From Phreatobacter sp. (GTDB lineage Bacteria; Pseudomonadota; Alphaproteobacteria; Rhizobiales; Phreatobacteraceae), in contig NZ_JAUYFA010000052.1 of NCBI RefSeq assembly GCF_030691135.1, forward strand, positions 1-64,000: a stretch of 64,000 bases of DNA. The letters are read 5' to 3'. The translations under genes were made by a program, and so were the position numbers. The notes under the pieces are model-generated. The model saw only the letters and a list, made by a program, of their open reading frames with translations, ran no database searches and was not told the DNA's origin. Positions 26,001 to 35,631 of this stretch are shown one piece after another; within the stretch, counting starts at the first letter, position 1, and each line of letters starts with the position of its first letter.

Positions 26001-27647
26001 CTATGCCGCCGGCCCCACGGTCACCGGCGTGTAGTCCTGGAACCAGTTGCGCGCCTGGACGAAGCCCTTCACCCGGGCGGAGAGGCCACGCGGGTTGAGG
26101 TCATGCACGACGAACAGCGCCGCGGCGTCGTCGACCAGCAGCGCGTGCAGCTTGCCCATCGCCTCGTTCTGCGCTGCCGGATCGAAGGCCTCGCGCATCA
26201 CCTTGATCTGCGCATCGATGGCCGGGTTGTTGTACCAGCCCCAGTTGACGCCACGTGGCGCGGTGAGGGTCGAATCGTAGATCACCCAGCCGGTCGTCGG
26301 GTCGATGGAGGGGATTGCGATGTTGAGCGCGTGGAAGCCCTTCTGCTGGTCGGTGCGCGTGCCGCCGCGCAGCATGTTGATGATGGTGGTGAAGTCCACC
26401 ACCTCGAACTTCACGTCGATCCAGATCTCCTTGAGGTTCTCCTGGATCATTTCGTTCATCGGCAGCGGCACCATCTGCCCGCCGCCGCCGGACGCGATGA
26501 CCGCGACGACCTCCAGCCGTTTGGCGGGTCCGTAGCCGGCTTCCGTCATCAGCCGCTTCGCCGCCGCGACATCATGGCGGATGTCGAAGCTCGGCTTGCC
26601 GAACCAGGGATCGCCGGGCAGGACCTTGCCCTTGGCCGGCAGCGCCGTGCCGGAGAGCAGTTGCACCATGCTGTCGCGATCGATGGCGAGGTTCGCCGCC
26701 CGTCGCACCCGAACGTCGGCGAAGGGTGTGCCGGGATTGACGTTGAGCCGCCAGGCCCAGATGTGGGGGTAGGAGTTCTGGACCACCTGGAAGCCCGCCG
26801 ACTTCAGGGAGGGAATGGCGTCAGGCGGCAGCGTTTCCGCGATGTCGATCGTGCCGGAGCGAAGGGATGCGATACGGGCATTGGCGTCGGGGATCGGCAG
26901 CAGCACGGTGCGCTGCGTCTTCGGCACGCGGGACTTGTCCCAATAGGCGGCGTTGGCTTCCAGCTCGACCCGCTCGCGCGGCGTGACGGAGACGACCTTG
27001 TAGGGACCGGTGCCGGCCGGGCGCTGGGTGAACCTCTGCCAGTCGCCGCCGAGTTCGGCGAGCCGCGCCGGGCTGACGAACCACAGATAGGCGAGCTGAT
27101 AGGGCAGCATGCCGTCGACGACGTTGGTGGTCACGGCGATCGTCCTGGCGTCGATCTTCGTGTAGCCGGCAATCGACGACAGGCGCGAGCGCACGAGCCC
27201 GACGCGCGGCTGGTGGAACTGCGGGGCGTCCGCCTTGAAGATGGAATCGAAGTTCCAGATGACGGCATCGGCATCGAAGGCCGTCCCGTCGTGGAAGGTG
27301 ACGCCCTCGCGCAGGGTGATGATCCAGCGCTGCCGGTTGGCAGGGTCGATCTCCCATTTGGTCGCGAGACCGGGCGTCAGGCCCGACGGCTGATCGGCCT
27401 TGGTCATGTCCCAGTTGACCAGCGCGTCGAAGACCATATAGGCGCCGAAGCGCAGGCCCTCGAAGCCGCCCTCCGGCCCGCCCCACATGCGCGGTACGTC
27501 GGAGAGCGAGATGCCGATGCGCAGCGGTGCGCTGGTCGCCTGGGCGCCGGCAGCGCCCGGCAGGGTCGCCGCGCCGGCCGCCAGGGCCGCACCCTTCAGG
27601 ATGGTCCGGCGGGAAAAGGCACTGCTCGTGAGGGTCTTGCGCGCCAT
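26001..27647 (-). CDS. ABC transporter substrate-binding protein, family 5 (peptide/opine type)
   Basis: A 548-residue extracytoplasmic solute receptor. A twin-arginine signal, SRRTILKGAALAAGAA, ends at AGAQA, so the protein is probably exported folded by Tat. The SBP_bac_5 fold is shown by PGLATKWEIDP, ITLREGVTFHDGTAFDADAVIWNFD (split) and the cluster-5 motif DVRVRRAANLAIDRDSMVQ. Family members bind oligopeptides, opines or nickel. No DppBCDF-type permease or ATPase genes are adjacent, so it is an orphan in this window. It stands alone between pgi (convergent) and the carbamoylase operon. Confidence 0.88.
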   Translation of the reverse strand: MARKTLTSSAFSRRTILKGAALAAGAATLPGAAGAQATSAPLRIGISLSDVPRMWGGPEGGFEGLRFGAYMVFDALVNWDMTKADQPSGLTPGLATKWEIDPANRQRWIITLREGVTFHDGTAFDADAVIWNFDSIFKADAPQFHQPRVGLVRSRLSSIAGYTKIDARTIAVTTNVVDGMLPYQLAYLWFVSPARLAELGGDWQRFTQRPAGTGPYKVVSVTPRERVELEANAAYWDKSRVPKTQRTVLLPIPDANARIASLRSGTIDIAETLPPDAIPSLKSAGFQVVQNSYPHIWAWRLNVNPGTPFADVRVRRAANLAIDRDSMVQLLSGTALPAKGKVLPGDPWFGKPSFDIRHDVAAAKRLMTEAGYGPAKRLEVVAVIASGGGGQMVPLPMNEMIQENLKEIWIDVKFEVVDFTTIINMLRGGTRTDQQKGFHALNIAIPSIDPTTGWVIYDSTLTAPRGVNWGWYNNPAIDAQIKVMREAFDPAAQNEAMGKLHALLVDDAAALFVVHDLNPRGLSARVKGFVQARNWFQDYTPVTVGPAA

Positions 27648-27830
27648 GACGGCCTCCAGGTTCGGTCACCTGAAGGACAGTGCATACAATTCATGTGCCA
27701 GCCGGACAGCCGGCGTAAATCCCTGAAATAACGCCACAATTGCGGCGGCAGGCGAAGCGGCCACTGGATTCGGATGCGGCAGCCTGCCTCCGTGCAAGGC
27801 AGGCGCCGTCCGTGGCGCGGCCGCGGGCGA

Positions 27831-28766
27831 TCAGCGCCCCAGCGGTTCGCCGACGCCGACGCGCTCGGTGATCAGGCCGTAATGCTCGATGCGGCGATGG
27901 CGCTTGAAGTCGAAGATCGTCTCCTTGCCGAAGACGGTGTCGTCGAGATCGCAGGGCACCACGAGCACGCCGTCGTCCTCGTGCGGCAGTTCGCCGACGA
28001 TCTTGCCGTTGGGATCGACGATCAGCGTACCGCCCATCAGGTGGTTGCCGTCCTCCGTGCCCGCCTTGGCGACGGCGACGACCCAGGTGGCGTTCTGGTA
28101 GGCGCCGGCCTGGCAGGACAGGCGGTGGTGGAACAGCCGGTCTTCCATGCCCTCGCCGGCGCGCTGCGAATTGACCGACGGCGTGTTGAAGCCGAGCACC
28201 ACCATCTCGACGCCCTGCAGGCCCATCACCCGGTAGGTCTCGGGCCAGCGCCGGTCGTTGCAGATCGCCATGCCCATCAGCCCACCCTCGAAGCGCCAGA
28301 CCGGGAAGCCGGTGTCACCCGGCTCGAAATAGCGCTTCTCGAGATGCTGGTGCGTGCGCTCGGGATCGAACTCCACATGGCCGGGCAGGTGGGTCTTGCG
28401 GTATTTGCCGATGATGGTGCCGGCCTTGTCGACCAGGATCGAGGTGTTGAAATGGTGCCCGTCGGGCGTCAGCTCGGCATAGCCGAAGCTCATCGCCATG
28501 CCGAAAGCCCTGGCCTTGTCGAAGAGCGGCTGCGTCGCCGCATTGGGCATGGAGGCCTCGAACCAGTCGTCCATCTTCGCGCGGTCCTCCTCGTACCAGC
28601 GCGGGAAGAAGGTGGTCAGCGCCAGTTCGGGATAGACGATGAAGGTGGCGCCCTTGGCCTTGGCCTCCTCCATCAGCGCGATCATGCGGGCCACCACGCT
28701 GGCGCGGCTCTCGGCCTTCTGGATGGGGCCGAGCTGCGCTGCGGCGACGGTGACGATACGGGCCAT
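27831..28766 (-). CDS. N-carbamoyl-D-amino-acid hydrolase-like (nitrilase superfamily)
   Basis: A 311-residue nitrilase-superfamily amidase closest to N-carbamoyl-D-amino-acid hydrolase, which turns N-carbamoyl-D-amino acids into D-amino acids, CO2 and ammonia. The catalytic triad is visible: Glu47 in YPELALT, Lys124 in YRKTHLPGH and Cys169 in AICNDRRWPE, each in the DCase-type context. The length matches the ~304-residue family. It is cytoplasmic. It is the last gene of the operon encoding a polar amino-acid ABC transporter, 23 bp after a permease gene. This suggests the imported compound is an N-carbamoyl amino acid or similar ureido acid. Confidence 0.85.
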   Translation of the reverse strand: MARIVTVAAAQLGPIQKAESRASVVARMIALMEEAKAKGATFIVYPELALTTFFPRWYEEDRAKMDDWFEASMPNAATQPLFDKARAFGMAMSFGYAELTPDGHHFNTSILVDKAGTIIGKYRKTHLPGHVEFDPERTHQHLEKRYFEPGDTGFPVWRFEGGLMGMAICNDRRWPETYRVMGLQGVEMVVLGFNTPSVNSQRAGEGMEDRLFHHRLSCQAGAYQNATWVVAVAKAGTEDGNHLMGGTLIVDPNGKIVGELPHEDDGVLVVPCDLDDTVFGKETIFDFKRHRRIEHYGLITERVGVGEPLGR

Positions 28767-28789
28767 GAAGGGTCTCCTGGAAAGGGCCT

Positions 28790-29455
28790 CTAGTGTCCGA
28801 GCCGGTGTTCGAGCCGGCTGACGAGCCGCACGATGGGCCAGAGGACGATGAGATAGAGGAAGGCGGCAAGGACGATGGGCGAGGTGTTGTAGGTCACGCT
28901 TCGGGCCATGTCGGCGGCATAGAGGAGCTCGGTGAAGGACACGACCGAGGCGATGGACGTCAGCTTGATCACCTCCACCGTGTTGGAGACGAGGTCCGGC
29001 AGCACGTTGCGCGTCGCCTGCGGCAGCACGACGGACCGGTAGGTCTGCACCCAGGTGAGCCCGGTGGAGCGCGCCGCCTCCCATTGTCCCTTGCCGACGG
29101 ATTCGATGCCGGCACGGAAGATCTCGCCGTAGAAGGACGAGGCGTTGAGGAAGAAGGCGACGCAGACCGCCATGAAGGGCGACATGCGGATGCCGGCGAA
29201 GGGCAGGCCGGAATAGATGATGATCAGCAGCACGAGTGGCGGCACGGCGCGGAAGAAGTCGACATAGGCCCGCGTGGCGAGGCGCAGCGCCCGCGAGCGC
29301 GACATCGCCCCCGTCGCCACCATCAGCCCCCCGGCGAGGCCGAGCGGAATGACGGCGAGGCACAGCAGCAGCGTCATCTGCGCGCCGCCGAAAATGATCG
29401 GCCAGGCCTGCCGCATGATGTCGAAGTTGAGGAACTGGAAGAGGAAGATCTCCAT
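28790..29455 (-). CDS. Polar amino-acid ABC transporter permease
   Basis: A 221-residue HisM/GlnP-type permease with about five helices. The start MEIFLFQFLNFD overlaps the preceding stop by one base (TGATG). The cytoplasmic EAA loop EAARSTGLTWVQTYRSVVLPQA (about 134-155) contacts the ATPase, and DFFRAVPPLVLLIIIY is the family N-terminal motif. It forms a heteromeric pore with the permease encoded upstream. Substrate class: polar amino acids or derivatives. Confidence 0.9.
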   Translation of the reverse strand: MEIFLFQFLNFDIMRQAWPIIFGGAQMTLLLCLAVIPLGLAGGLMVATGAMSRSRALRLATRAYVDFFRAVPPLVLLIIIYSGLPFAGIRMSPFMAVCVAFFLNASSFYGEIFRAGIESVGKGQWEAARSTGLTWVQTYRSVVLPQATRNVLPDLVSNTVEVIKLTSIASVVSFTELLYAADMARSVTYNTSPIVLAAFLYLIVLWPIVRLVSRLEHRLGH

Positions 29456-30138
29456 CACGCCCTCTTCCAGGCGAAGCGCCGTTCGATCCACGAGCCGAGG
29501 ACGACGACAGGCACGAAGATGAGGATATAAGCCACGGCGGCCATCATCAGCGGCGTCGCATTGCCTGACAGCGACATGGCCGACGTGCCCTCGTTCATGA
29601 TCTCGCCGACGCCGATCACCGTGCCCAGCGCGGTGTTCTTGGTCACCGCGATGGTGCGGTTGGTCAGCGGCGGTACGCAGATGCGGATCGCCTGCGGCAG
29701 GATTACCGACGTCATGGTCTGCCAGTGGCTGAGCCCGGTGGAGCGCGCAGCCTCCCACTGGCCCTTGCGCACCGAGACGATGCCCGACCAGAAGATCTCC
29801 TCGGCGAAGGCCGCCAGCACCAGCGACAGCACCAGCCAGAGCACAGCGAAGCCGGAAATGTTGATGCCGAGACTGGGCAGGCCGAAATAGACGATGAGGA
29901 TGGCGACCAGCGGCGGCAGGGCGCGGAACACGTCGACGAAGACGATGATCGGCGCATTGGCGAGGCGCGAGCGGTAGCTGCGGATCACCGCGAGGACGAG
30001 GCCGAGGGCAAGGCCGGTGATCACCACCGCCACGGCGATCTGCAGCGTCACGGCGACGCCCGAGAGGATGTCGGGCCAGTAGCGGGCGATCAGTTCCGGC
30101 TTCAGGAAGGCTTCCTGGAAGCGCTCCAGACCGGTCAT
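29455..30138 (-). CDS. Polar amino-acid ABC transporter permease
   Basis: A 227-residue HisQ/GlnP-type permease, partner of the following one. DVFRALPPLVAILIVYFGLP (about 69-88) is the periplasm-proximal motif, and QWEAARSTGLSHWQTMTSV is the EAA loop. NRTIAVTKNTALGTVIGV is typical of amino-acid permease C-termini. The gene lies after the ATPase gene, but a 162-bp palindromic element separates them (238-bp gap), which is unusual within such an operon. Confidence 0.9.
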   Translation of the reverse strand: MTGLERFQEAFLKPELIARYWPDILSGVAVTLQIAVAVVITGLALGLVLAVIRSYRSRLANAPIIVFVDVFRALPPLVAILIVYFGLPSLGINISGFAVLWLVLSLVLAAFAEEIFWSGIVSVRKGQWEAARSTGLSHWQTMTSVILPQAIRICVPPLTNRTIAVTKNTALGTVIGVGEIMNEGTSAMSLSGNATPLMMAAVAYILIFVPVVVLGSWIERRFAWKRA

Positions 30139-30178
30139 GTGCGGCAGCCCCGGTCGGGTCCGGCCTTCGCGTGGACAT

Positions 30179-30340
30179 GCCCCACCCGAACCCTCCCCGT
30201 CTCGCTCCGCTCGGCGGGGAGGGGGACTTTGACGCTTAGCCCTTCATGCTCCGGTCGAGCCTGGCTCGGCCGTCGGCGATACGGCGGGACGCCGAAGTCC
30301 CCCTCTCCTCGCGACAGCGAGGGGAGGGTGCGGGTGGGGC
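30179..30340. repeat. Dispersed palindromic element, copy 3
   Basis: About 162 bp. It begins GCCCCACCCGAACCCTCCCC and ends GGGTGCGGGTGGGGC. The inner stem is GGGGGACTTTGACG with ACGCCGAAGTCCCCC. It starts 36 bp after the ATPase stop and ends 40 bp before the first permease gene, inside the ABC operon. Confidence 0.9.
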
Positions 30341-30376
30341 CATTCCCGTCAGTCCGCGCCAGGCGATCCGAAACCT

Positions 30377-31110
<734 letters not shown>

Positions 31111-31111
<1 letters not shown>

Positions 31112-31944
31112 CAGCAGCGCGGCTCGCGGGCGGTCGCGTCATAGCCCGGAAGGCCGGGAACGCCCGAGCCGGGGAAGATGGTGGCAGCGGCCGAATCCGG
31201 ACGCGGCGCGATGCCGAACCACTTCTCGAAGATCTTCGCCATGGTGCCGTCCTTCTTGATGCACTCGATGGCGTTCTCGACCATGTCACGGGTGGCGGTG
31301 TCGCCGTTGCGCGCCGGCACCGCCCAGACCAAACCGGTCTTGTGCAGGTAGTCGATCTTGATCTGCGGATTGTTTCGCACGGCGAAGGCGGCGACCGTCT
31401 CGGCGGTGATGTTGGCGACTGCGCGGCCGGCGATGACCGCCTGCACGGCGTCGGTCTGAGTGCCGAAGGCTTCCACCTTCCAGCCGACGCTCGCCTCCAT
31501 CGACTTCGCCCAGCTCTCGTAGGCTGAGCCGCGATTCACGGAGACGACCTTGTCGCGCAGCGAAGCGAGGTTGGTGACAGGCGCATCGCCGCGGCGGGTG
31601 ATGAGCCGGAAGTCGGTATCGAGATAGCCTTCCGTGAACAGCATGCTCGTGGCGCGCTCGGGCGTCGCCGTCACCGGTGCCATGACGAAGTCGTAGGTTC
31701 CGGCATTCAGCGCCGGGATGATGCCGGAGAACTGAGTCGAGGTGATCTCGATGGGCCGGCCGAGGCGCTTGCCGATCTCGTTGGCGAGGTCGACGTTGAA
31801 GCCCTGGATGCCGCCGCCGGCGAGGTTCGGGAAGGCATGCGGGGCGAAGGTGCCGTCGACCGCGGTCTTGATGGGCGCCTGGGCCAGGGCCGGTCCGGTC
31901 ATGAGCGCCGCGAGGCCTGCGGCGGCGAGAATATGGCGGAGCAT
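31111..31944 (-). CDS. Polar amino-acid ABC transporter substrate-binding protein (family 3)
   Basis: A 277-residue periplasmic receptor of SBP family 3. The signal peptide MLRHILAAAGLAALMTGPALAQA is followed by IKTAVDGTFAPHAFPNLAGG and IQGFNVDLANEIGKRLG, the classical family-3 motif (G-F-D/N-V-D-L-A). Ligand-binding acids and Arg appear in MAPVTATPERA. The start at 31944 is used, with AGAGGG 8 bp upstream. It is first in the operon SBP-ATPase-permease-permease-carbamoylase, and divergent from a LysR gene with a palindrome between. Confidence 0.9.
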
Positions 31945-32049
31945 GATGGAAACCCTCTGTTGCGAAACCGTTGTGACGGCGGTGGATCCCAACGTAACCA
32001 CGCAAAAAAGGCCACCTCAATATCATTTACGATGAATAATGAGGCCTGG

Positions 32050-32070
32050 AATATAATCGTTGATTATATT
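32050..32070. promoter_or_regulatory. Perfect palindrome, candidate LysR operator
   Basis: The arms AATATAATC and GATTATATT are exact reverse complements around GTT, in an AT-rich 155-bp divergent region. The site ends 29 bp before the LysR gene and lies 106 bp upstream of the binding-protein gene. It contains a T-N11-A arrangement as LysR boxes do. A looser related site (TATCAT..ATGAATA) is at about 32020-32037. Confidence 0.6.
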
Positions 32071-32099
32071 GCCCGCTCCATGGGCACGAGGGCCCGACC

Positions 32100-33008
32100 A
32101 TGCTCAATCTGCGGCAACTGGAAATCTTCCGGGAGGTCATCCGCTGCCAGACCACCGTCGGCGCGGCTGAGGCGCTGGCCATTTCGCAGCCGGCCGTCTC
32201 CAACGCCATCAGGCAAATCGAGGCCCAGCTCGGACTGCCGCTCTTCGACCGGATCGGCAATCGCCTGGTTCCGACCGCCGAGGCGCAGGAGGTGATGCGC
32301 GGCTCGGAGCCGATCTTCTCGCTCTACCGCGCCTTCTCCCAGAAGCTGAAGGACCTGCGCGACACGCGGACGGGGAGCCTGCGGGTCCTCTCGACGCCGG
32401 CTCTGGCCAACGCCCTGGTGCCGCGCGCGCTGAAGGCCTTTCTCGCGAACCGGCCGGACATGCACGTCTTCTTCGACGTCAGGCGGACGCCCGGCGTGGT
32501 GGAGGCTGTCGAGACGGGCTTCGTCGATCTCGGCTTCTCGCTCTCGCCGCAGCCGCGCCCGGGCATCGAGGCCACCGCCATCTGCACGGGACAGATGGTC
32601 TGCGTCTGCCCGCCCGACCATCCGCTCGCCGACCGTTCGGAGATTTCGGCAGCCGATCTCGCGGCCCACCGCCTCATCGGGTTCGAGCCTGGCACGCCGC
32701 TCGGCTTTGCCCTCAACCAGGGTTTCTGGACCCCGGCGCTGCAGGAGCGGGTGATGATCGAGACGCGCTACAGCGGCACGGCCTGCCTTCTGGCCGAGAG
32801 CGGGGTGGGCGTCGCCGTGGTCGATTCCTTCGCCGTGGTCGGCGGTCGCTACGACCTCGTGTTCCGGCCGCTCAGCCCGCGGGTGCCGATCCACGCCTTC
32901 GCCCTGACGGCACGGGGGCAGCCGCCGAAGCGCGTGGTGCGCGCCTTCCTTAAGGAGGTGCAGGCGAGCGCGGTGCGCTTCGCCGACCCCTTCGTGGCGC
33001 TGCCGTGA
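32100..33008 (+). CDS. LysR-family transcriptional regulator
   Basis: A 302-residue LysR-type regulator. The HTH is in LNLRQLEIFREVIRCQTTVG with AISQPAVSNAIRQIEAQLGL (about 28-47), and the effector domain starts at GSLRVLSTPALANALVP. It is divergent from the amino-acid ABC/carbamoylase operon and upstream of the DapA-like/M20 genes, so it could control both sides. The inducer is presumably the transported compound or a breakdown product (inference). Confidence 0.9.
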   Translation: MLNLRQLEIFREVIRCQTTVGAAEALAISQPAVSNAIRQIEAQLGLPLFDRIGNRLVPTAEAQEVMRGSEPIFSLYRAFSQKLKDLRDTRTGSLRVLSTPALANALVPRALKAFLANRPDMHVFFDVRRTPGVVEAVETGFVDLGFSLSPQPRPGIEATAICTGQMVCVCPPDHPLADRSEISAADLAAHRLIGFEPGTPLGFALNQGFWTPALQERVMIETRYSGTACLLAESGVGVAVVDSFAVVGGRYDLVFRPLSPRVPIHAFALTARGQPPKRVVRAFLKEVQASAVRFADPFVALP

Positions 33009-33109
33009 GCGAGCCGGCATGGAAGCCTTGCGACGGCCGGCTTTGACCGGCACCCTCGTTCCATGGCATCGGCAGCGTCGAAACGCGCCCCCTCGAGAGG
33101 ATAAAAGCC

Positions 33110-34057
33110 ATGAAGGCGAACGGAACGGAACTGACGACCGCCAGCGGCGTCTATGTGATCGCGGCGACGCCCTTCCATGAGGACGGCCGCATCGACGAGA
33201 AGTCGACGGATTCCATGGTCGATTTCTACCGTGCCTGCGGCGCCGACGGCCTCACCATCCTCGGTGTGATGGGCGAGGCGCCCAAGCTCGCCGCCGAGGA
33301 ATCGGTCGCCATCTCGAAGCAGATCATCCAGCGCGCCGGCCCTTCCATGCCGGTCATCGTCGGCGTCTCGGCGCCGGGCTTCGCCGCCATGCGCTCGCTC
33401 GCCCGCACGGTGATGGATGCCGGCGCTGCCGGCGTCATGATCGCCCCGCCCAACACGCTGCGCACCGACGACCAGATCATCGGCTATTACAAGCAGGCGG
33501 TGGATGCGATCGGCGACGACGTGCCCTTCTGCATCCAGGATTTCCCCATCACCTTCTCGGTGGTGATGAGCCCGAAGGTCATCCGCTCCATCATCCAGGA
33601 ACTGCCCTCCTGCGTGATGCTGAAGCACGAGGACTGGCCGGGCCTGGAGAAGATCTCGACCCTGCGCGGCTACGAGGCTGACGGCTCCATGCGCCATGTC
33701 TCCATCCTCTGCGGCAATGGCGGCCTCTTCCTCGACTTCGAATGCGAGCGCGGCGCCGACGGTGCCATGACCGGCTATGCCTTCCCGGACATGCTGGTGG
33801 ACGTGGTGAAGCTGCAGAAGGCCGGCAAGCGCGACGCCGCCCATGATCTCTTCGACGCCCATCTGCCGCTGATCCGCTACGAGCAGCAGCCGGGGGCGGG
33901 CCTCGCCGTGCGCAAGTACCTCATGAAGAAGCGCGGCGTCATCGCTTCCGACGCCCAGCGCAAGCCCAGTGCGCCGCTGTCGGCCAAGGCCCGCGCCGAG
34001 GTCGACTACCTTTTCGACCGGCTGGCCAAGCACGACGCCCGCGCCAAGGCGGCGTGA
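33110..34057 (+). CDS. DapA-family class I aldolase/lyase (not dihydrodipicolinate synthase)
   Basis: A 315-residue protein of the DHDPS/N-acetylneuraminate lyase family. LGVMGEAPKLAAEE (about 51-64) matches the GxxGE substrate-carboxylate motif, and the Schiff-base Lys is in CVMLKHEDWPG (about 167-177). Where DHDPS has the catalytic Tyr of its YNxP motif, this protein reads IQDFP, so the classical Tyr is missing at that position. That and the catabolic context argue against lysine biosynthesis and for a keto-acid lyase or dehydratase. GAGG lies 11 bp before the start. Confidence 0.82.
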   Translation: MKANGTELTTASGVYVIAATPFHEDGRIDEKSTDSMVDFYRACGADGLTILGVMGEAPKLAAEESVAISKQIIQRAGPSMPVIVGVSAPGFAAMRSLARTVMDAGAAGVMIAPPNTLRTDDQIIGYYKQAVDAIGDDVPFCIQDFPITFSVVMSPKVIRSIIQELPSCVMLKHEDWPGLEKISTLRGYEADGSMRHVSILCGNGGLFLDFECERGADGAMTGYAFPDMLVDVVKLQKAGKRDAAHDLFDAHLPLIRYEQQPGAGLAVRKYLMKKRGVIASDAQRKPSAPLSAKARAEVDYLFDRLAKHDARAKAA

Positions 34058-34187
34058 GCCGGCGCGGAGACCGCCGGCGCTCGTCCCGGCGGTCCGCGGG
34101 CGGTGGGGGCAACCATGCAAAGGCGCGCTGGACTTCGCTCCGGCGCGGCAGTGATATGCGCGCTGGCTGATCGACCCCGAGGGCATC

Positions 34188-35606
34188 ATGGACAACAGAA
34201 GCGACCTGTGGCGTCAGGTTGATGCGGCATCGGGCCGTCTCATCGCGCTTTCCGACCGCGTCTGGGGGATGCCGGAGGTCTGCTACACCGAGGCGCGCTC
34301 CTGTGCCGAGCATACCGCCCAGCTGAAGGCCGAGGGTTTCCGCGTCACCGAGAATGCCGCCGGCATCCCGACCGCCGTCATCGGCGAGGCGGGCGAGGGT
34401 GGACCGGTCATCTGCTTCCTCGGCGAATATGACGCCCTGCCGGGCCTCAGCCAGGAGGCGGGCGTCGCCGAGCATCGTCCGGTCGAGACCGGCGGCCACG
34501 GCCATGGCTGCGGCCACAATCTCCTCGGTTCGGCGGCGCTGCTGGCGGCCACCGCCATGAAGAACTGGCTCGCCGAGAACGGCATTCCCGGACGGGTCCG
34601 CTACTACGGCTGCCCGGCGGAAGAGGGCGGTGCGGCGAAGGCCTTCATGGTGCGCGCTGGCGCCTTCGCGGACGCCGACGTCGCCATCACCTGGCACCCC
34701 GGCAGTTGGTGGGAGGTCGCGCCGCCGCTGTCGCTGGCCAATACCCGCGCCGACTTCATCTTCACCGGCAAGGCGGCCCATGCGGCGGCGTCGCCCCATC
34801 TCGGCCGCTCGGCGCTCGATGCGGTTGAACTGATGAATGTTGGCGTCAATTACATGCGCGAACATATGCCCTCGGACGCGCGGGTGCATTACGCGCTCCT
34901 CGACACCGGCGGGATCGCGCCGAACGTCGTGCAGGCGCACGCGCGCGTGCGCTACTCGATCCGCGCCCGGGATCTTCCCGGAATGCTCGAACTGGTCGGG
35001 CGGGTGAAGAAGATCGCCGAGGGCGCAGCGCTGATGACCGAGACGAAGATGGAGGTGAAGATCATCTCCGCTGTCTCCAACATTCTCGGCAACACGCCGC
35101 TGGAAGAGGCGCTGCAGGGCGTGATGGAAGATCTCGGCCCGCCGCATTTCGACGAGACCGACCAGGATTTCGCCCGGCAGATCCAGGCGACCCTGACGCC
35201 GCAGGATATCGCCAGCGTCTATCGCGCCATCGGACTCGAGCCGGAAGACAAGCCGCTGGCCGACTTCACCGTGCCGCTCGACGCCAGGCGCAATCCCTTC
35301 ATCGGCTCCACCGATGTCGGCGACGTCAGCTGGGTGGTGCCGACCGTGCAGGCCCATGCGCCCACCGTCGCCGTCGGCACGCCGTTCCACACCTGGCAGG
35401 TGGTGGCCCAGGGCAAGACGCCCGCCGCCCACAAGGCCATGGTCCAGGTGGCGAAAGCCATGGCCGCGACCGGGGTGGCGGTCCTCAGCGATCCAGCGCT
35501 CATGGCTGCCGCCAAGGCGGACCTTGCCCGCCGCACCAAAGCCACGCCCTATATCTGCCCGATCCCCGACGATATCGGGCCGCCGCTCACCATGTCCGCC
35601 GGCTGA
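34188..35606 (+). CDS. M20 family metallo-amidohydrolase (AbgB-like)
   Basis: A 472-residue zinc amidohydrolase of family M20, closest in layout to p-aminobenzoyl-glutamate hydrolase subunit B/indole-acetyl-amino-acid hydrolases. GHGHGCGHNLLGSAALLAA (about 103-121) carries metal ligands, CPAEEGGAAKAFM (144-156) the catalytic Glu and next ligand, and the lid domain begins at ADFIFTGKAAHAAASPH. It releases an amino acid from an N-acyl or amide substrate. It follows the DapA-like gene by 130 bp and precedes a GST gene by 25 bp, so it belongs to a catabolic run. Confidence 0.87.
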   Translation: MDNRSDLWRQVDAASGRLIALSDRVWGMPEVCYTEARSCAEHTAQLKAEGFRVTENAAGIPTAVIGEAGEGGPVICFLGEYDALPGLSQEAGVAEHRPVETGGHGHGCGHNLLGSAALLAATAMKNWLAENGIPGRVRYYGCPAEEGGAAKAFMVRAGAFADADVAITWHPGSWWEVAPPLSLANTRADFIFTGKAAHAAASPHLGRSALDAVELMNVGVNYMREHMPSDARVHYALLDTGGIAPNVVQAHARVRYSIRARDLPGMLELVGRVKKIAEGAALMTETKMEVKIISAVSNILGNTPLEEALQGVMEDLGPPHFDETDQDFARQIQATLTPQDIASVYRAIGLEPEDKPLADFTVPLDARRNPFIGSTDVGDVSWVVPTVQAHAPTVAVGTPFHTWQVVAQGKTPAAHKAMVQVAKAMAATGVAVLSDPALMAAAKADLARRTKATPYICPIPDDIGPPLTMSAG

Positions 35607-35631
35607 CGGCCGGTTCACGAAAGGTCCCCCG

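Noticed and set aside
33110-34057. DapA-like gene as the lysine-biosynthesis dihydrodipicolinate synthase
   Set aside because: The YNxP tyrosine motif is missing and the neighbours are catabolic genes.
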